Source of the DNA: Sisyra terminalis
Taxonomy: Eukaryota; Arthropoda; Insecta; Neuroptera; Sisyridae
Assembly (NCBI GenBank): GCA_958496175.1
Contig: OY292278.1
Location: forward strand, 38,812,001 to 38,876,000
DNA length: 64,000 nucleotides
Direction of reading: 5' to 3'
Shown: piece by piece, positions 61,971-64,000 of the stretch
Layout of the letters: each line of letters opens with the position of its first letter
How positions within the stretch are numbered: the first letter of the stretch is position 1
The notes under the pieces: model-generated
Told to the model about the DNA's origin: nothing
The model's input: the letters and a program-made list of their open reading frames with translations, nothing else
Database searches by the model: none
Program-made: the position numbers and the translations under genes

Positions 61971-64000
61971 TATGATAAAAAATATTAATAATACCTAACT
62001 TATTCATTAAAAACCTTGTTTCGTTTAGAAGAGTATAGCTGAAGCATATGGATTTTTTTTGTCCTCATACTCATTTTTATATAGAAAGTTAATTAAAGTT
62101 TAAATGTAATTGTAATTAGTTTCAAATTTCAATAACGTGTTTTAAAATTCTGTTAACATCCCTCAGGCACGGATATAGGATAATTTTTAAGGGTGAAAGT
62201 CGGGTGGTTAAATTTTTAAGTGATTTTTCACGTTAACCCGAATAATTGTTTCAACCAGCAGTTTGATTAAATTTTCCTATCTTATCTATTAAATACTTAT
62301 TTTGTGTTTCGAATAGTTAATTGAAAATATTTCAGTGAATTTTCAGTGTGGTATTTCTTTGTATCTACCGAGCAATTGCTCATATAAAGGTTTTAATTTT
62401 ATACTAAGCAGAAAAGATAAGTAAATTATATAATGGAAAAAAAAATTCAACAAAAAATATAACCAATGAAATAAGGAATTGAACTTGACACCGACTGAAA
62501 ATTATGTAGTTTTATTGGTTCAAAAGTTTAATTGTTAAGATTAAAGACAAATTTGGTACAAACAAACATTATACAACTTACTAACTATAAGTGTGTCATT
62601 ATATACTTTATTTAATTTGCAAAAAGATTAGCCATAATTTTTCGCAAATAAATTTGAGAATTGAATTGAAATAAAGTAGGAAATCAGAAAATAGTTTGCA
62701 TAGAAGTTACGAGTACTAAGATTTTTCAACTTTAAGCATTTCAATTCCTTTTTTCATCGGATCTATTCTTTACTAAAAAGATTGATTTTTCAATTTTAAA
62801 GAGTTCTGATTTGGTAGCCTCTGCTCAATATGTATTACCATGTATGTTTTACTATACTTTTCGAAAAAAACAGTTTAGTTCGGTAAACTGTAAATCGAGG
62901 GATCTGCAATAAAGTTTCAATCAAGAAATCAATTAGTCCAAGTAAAAAAACATAATTTTTGATTGGTTTTTCGATAAATTATAATAGTTTCCTCAATTTT
63001 CCGAGGTTTGAAAAATATTTTGTATATCCTAATTTTATTAGAGTCGCTGGGGATAAGTTTACAATTTTGATATGTCACTCGATAAAACTTTCAAGGAAAA
63101 TTACTACTTGATTTTTCCGAATTTTTTAACTTGCCAATATGGTTTTGGATAATATAGGTCTTCAGCAAAATAGGTCTTCTTGGTTTTTTCGGAAAGTACT
63201 ATCCTTTTTTATCGACAAAAATTTTATTGTATTTTTTACCCCCCCCCCTAGAATGAAGCCAATTTATAATCATTGTATGTATTGAGAGCTAATATAGCAA
63301 GGCTTGCAAGCGAAAAATCTCTTTAAAGTAGTTTTAGGTTCGTTTTTTTCAAATATGAAGAGCAAAAACCAGCATTTTCCTTATATTTTACTTTTTCGGC
63401 ATTGAAAAGGTAAAATGCTGTTTACTAAGCAAATTACTTCAAACGAAAGACAGAACCCATTTTTATGATGAATTCTACTTCTACAAGAACCCTGGGGAGC
63501 ATTAATAATGACGAAATTTTACCATTCATACAAATAATGTTCCGGGAACGGAAAAATATTTGAAACCCTCTCAAATTATGTTTAAGAAGTCCTTCAGGAC
63601 AAATTCAAAATTAAGGATTTTACTTCATATAAAGTTTACAAGCCATCTTCTATTTTGCCATCTTTAAAAGATAATTAGAATGATTTATATTCATTGGGAC
63701 CTATCATCAATATGTACTTTTTCAACAGAAAAAAGAATGATCCAAATCAAACAATCTTTTGCAAAATGGTGGCTATTTATAAACATATAAGATATTACAT
63801 GTGAAACGGAGAACCTCCTTTGTTTTGGTTAGTTAAAAAGGAAGTGAAATTACACAAAATTTATTACTTGTTAATTAGTACTGCAGAAATTTTCTCCAAA
63901 AATTGTGGTGCGGTGTATGGAAATAACTGGAAAATGCCTTTGCTGAAGTTGTCGAAGAAGGTTGGAAGAAATTGTCCATTGCGAGTTCTGTTCTAAAAAA
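61971..64000. other. AT-rich non-coding end of the window
   Basis: No supportable gene. There is a C10 run near 63240. A short open stretch near the right edge (63900-63992) could be the start of something outside the window but shows no recognisable motif. Confidence 0.35.

Overview
This window is nuclear DNA from an insect. It is AT-rich and holds interrupted genes with canonical GT-AG introns and very little coding sequence per kb. It is full of small degenerate transposable elements. One gene is Zasp66-like, which is a Z-disc PDZ protein of insect muscle. The coding similarities fit a holometabolous insect, possibly a beetle, but the sequence alone does not settle the order.

Layout. (1) 3.06-14.2 kb, minus strand: complete MICU1, the EF-hand gatekeeper of the mitochondrial calcium uniporter, in nine coding positions. 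Two of its exons are a tandem duplicate pair that must be used mutually exclusively. (2) 16.4-18.0 kb: three small, tightly packed open exons on alternating strands that I do not recognise. (3) 18.07-35.1 kb, plus strand: Zasp66-like gene. Nine exons give a PDZ-containing protein of about 397 aa. An alternative first exon at 27365, with its own initiator/DPE-like promoter, gives a PDZ-less form of about 225 aa. (4) 36.42-38.1 kb, plus strand: pyridoxal kinase in six exons, 298 aa. (5) 41.33-48.6 kb, minus strand: FAM76 in six exons, 339 aa, with a 5.8-kb first intron. (6) 48.6-64 kb: gene-poor and repeat-rich. It contains an hAT-like MITE, a long inverted-repeat element, two broken Penelope-like retroelements, and a 1.6-kb Tc1-type element whose interior carries a spliced bHLH-like reading frame on the opposite strand.

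Repeats explain much of the rest. A tRNA-derived SINE family, with clear A and B boxes, occurs in nine near full-length copies plus one fragment. Several MITE and foldback families lie in introns. The clearest unusual object is a complete hammerhead ribozyme motif at 8510-8558 (minus strand). It is the Penelope-type ribozyme with intact core residues and perfect stems I and II. Two decayed relatives sit at the ends of the Penelope fragments near 55.6 and 58.7 kb.

The recognised genes do not form an operon or pathway. They are ordinary housekeeping or muscle genes whose introns have taken up repeats. All exon boundaries below were read by eye from splice signals, phase continuity and family similarity. 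No search or alignment program was run.
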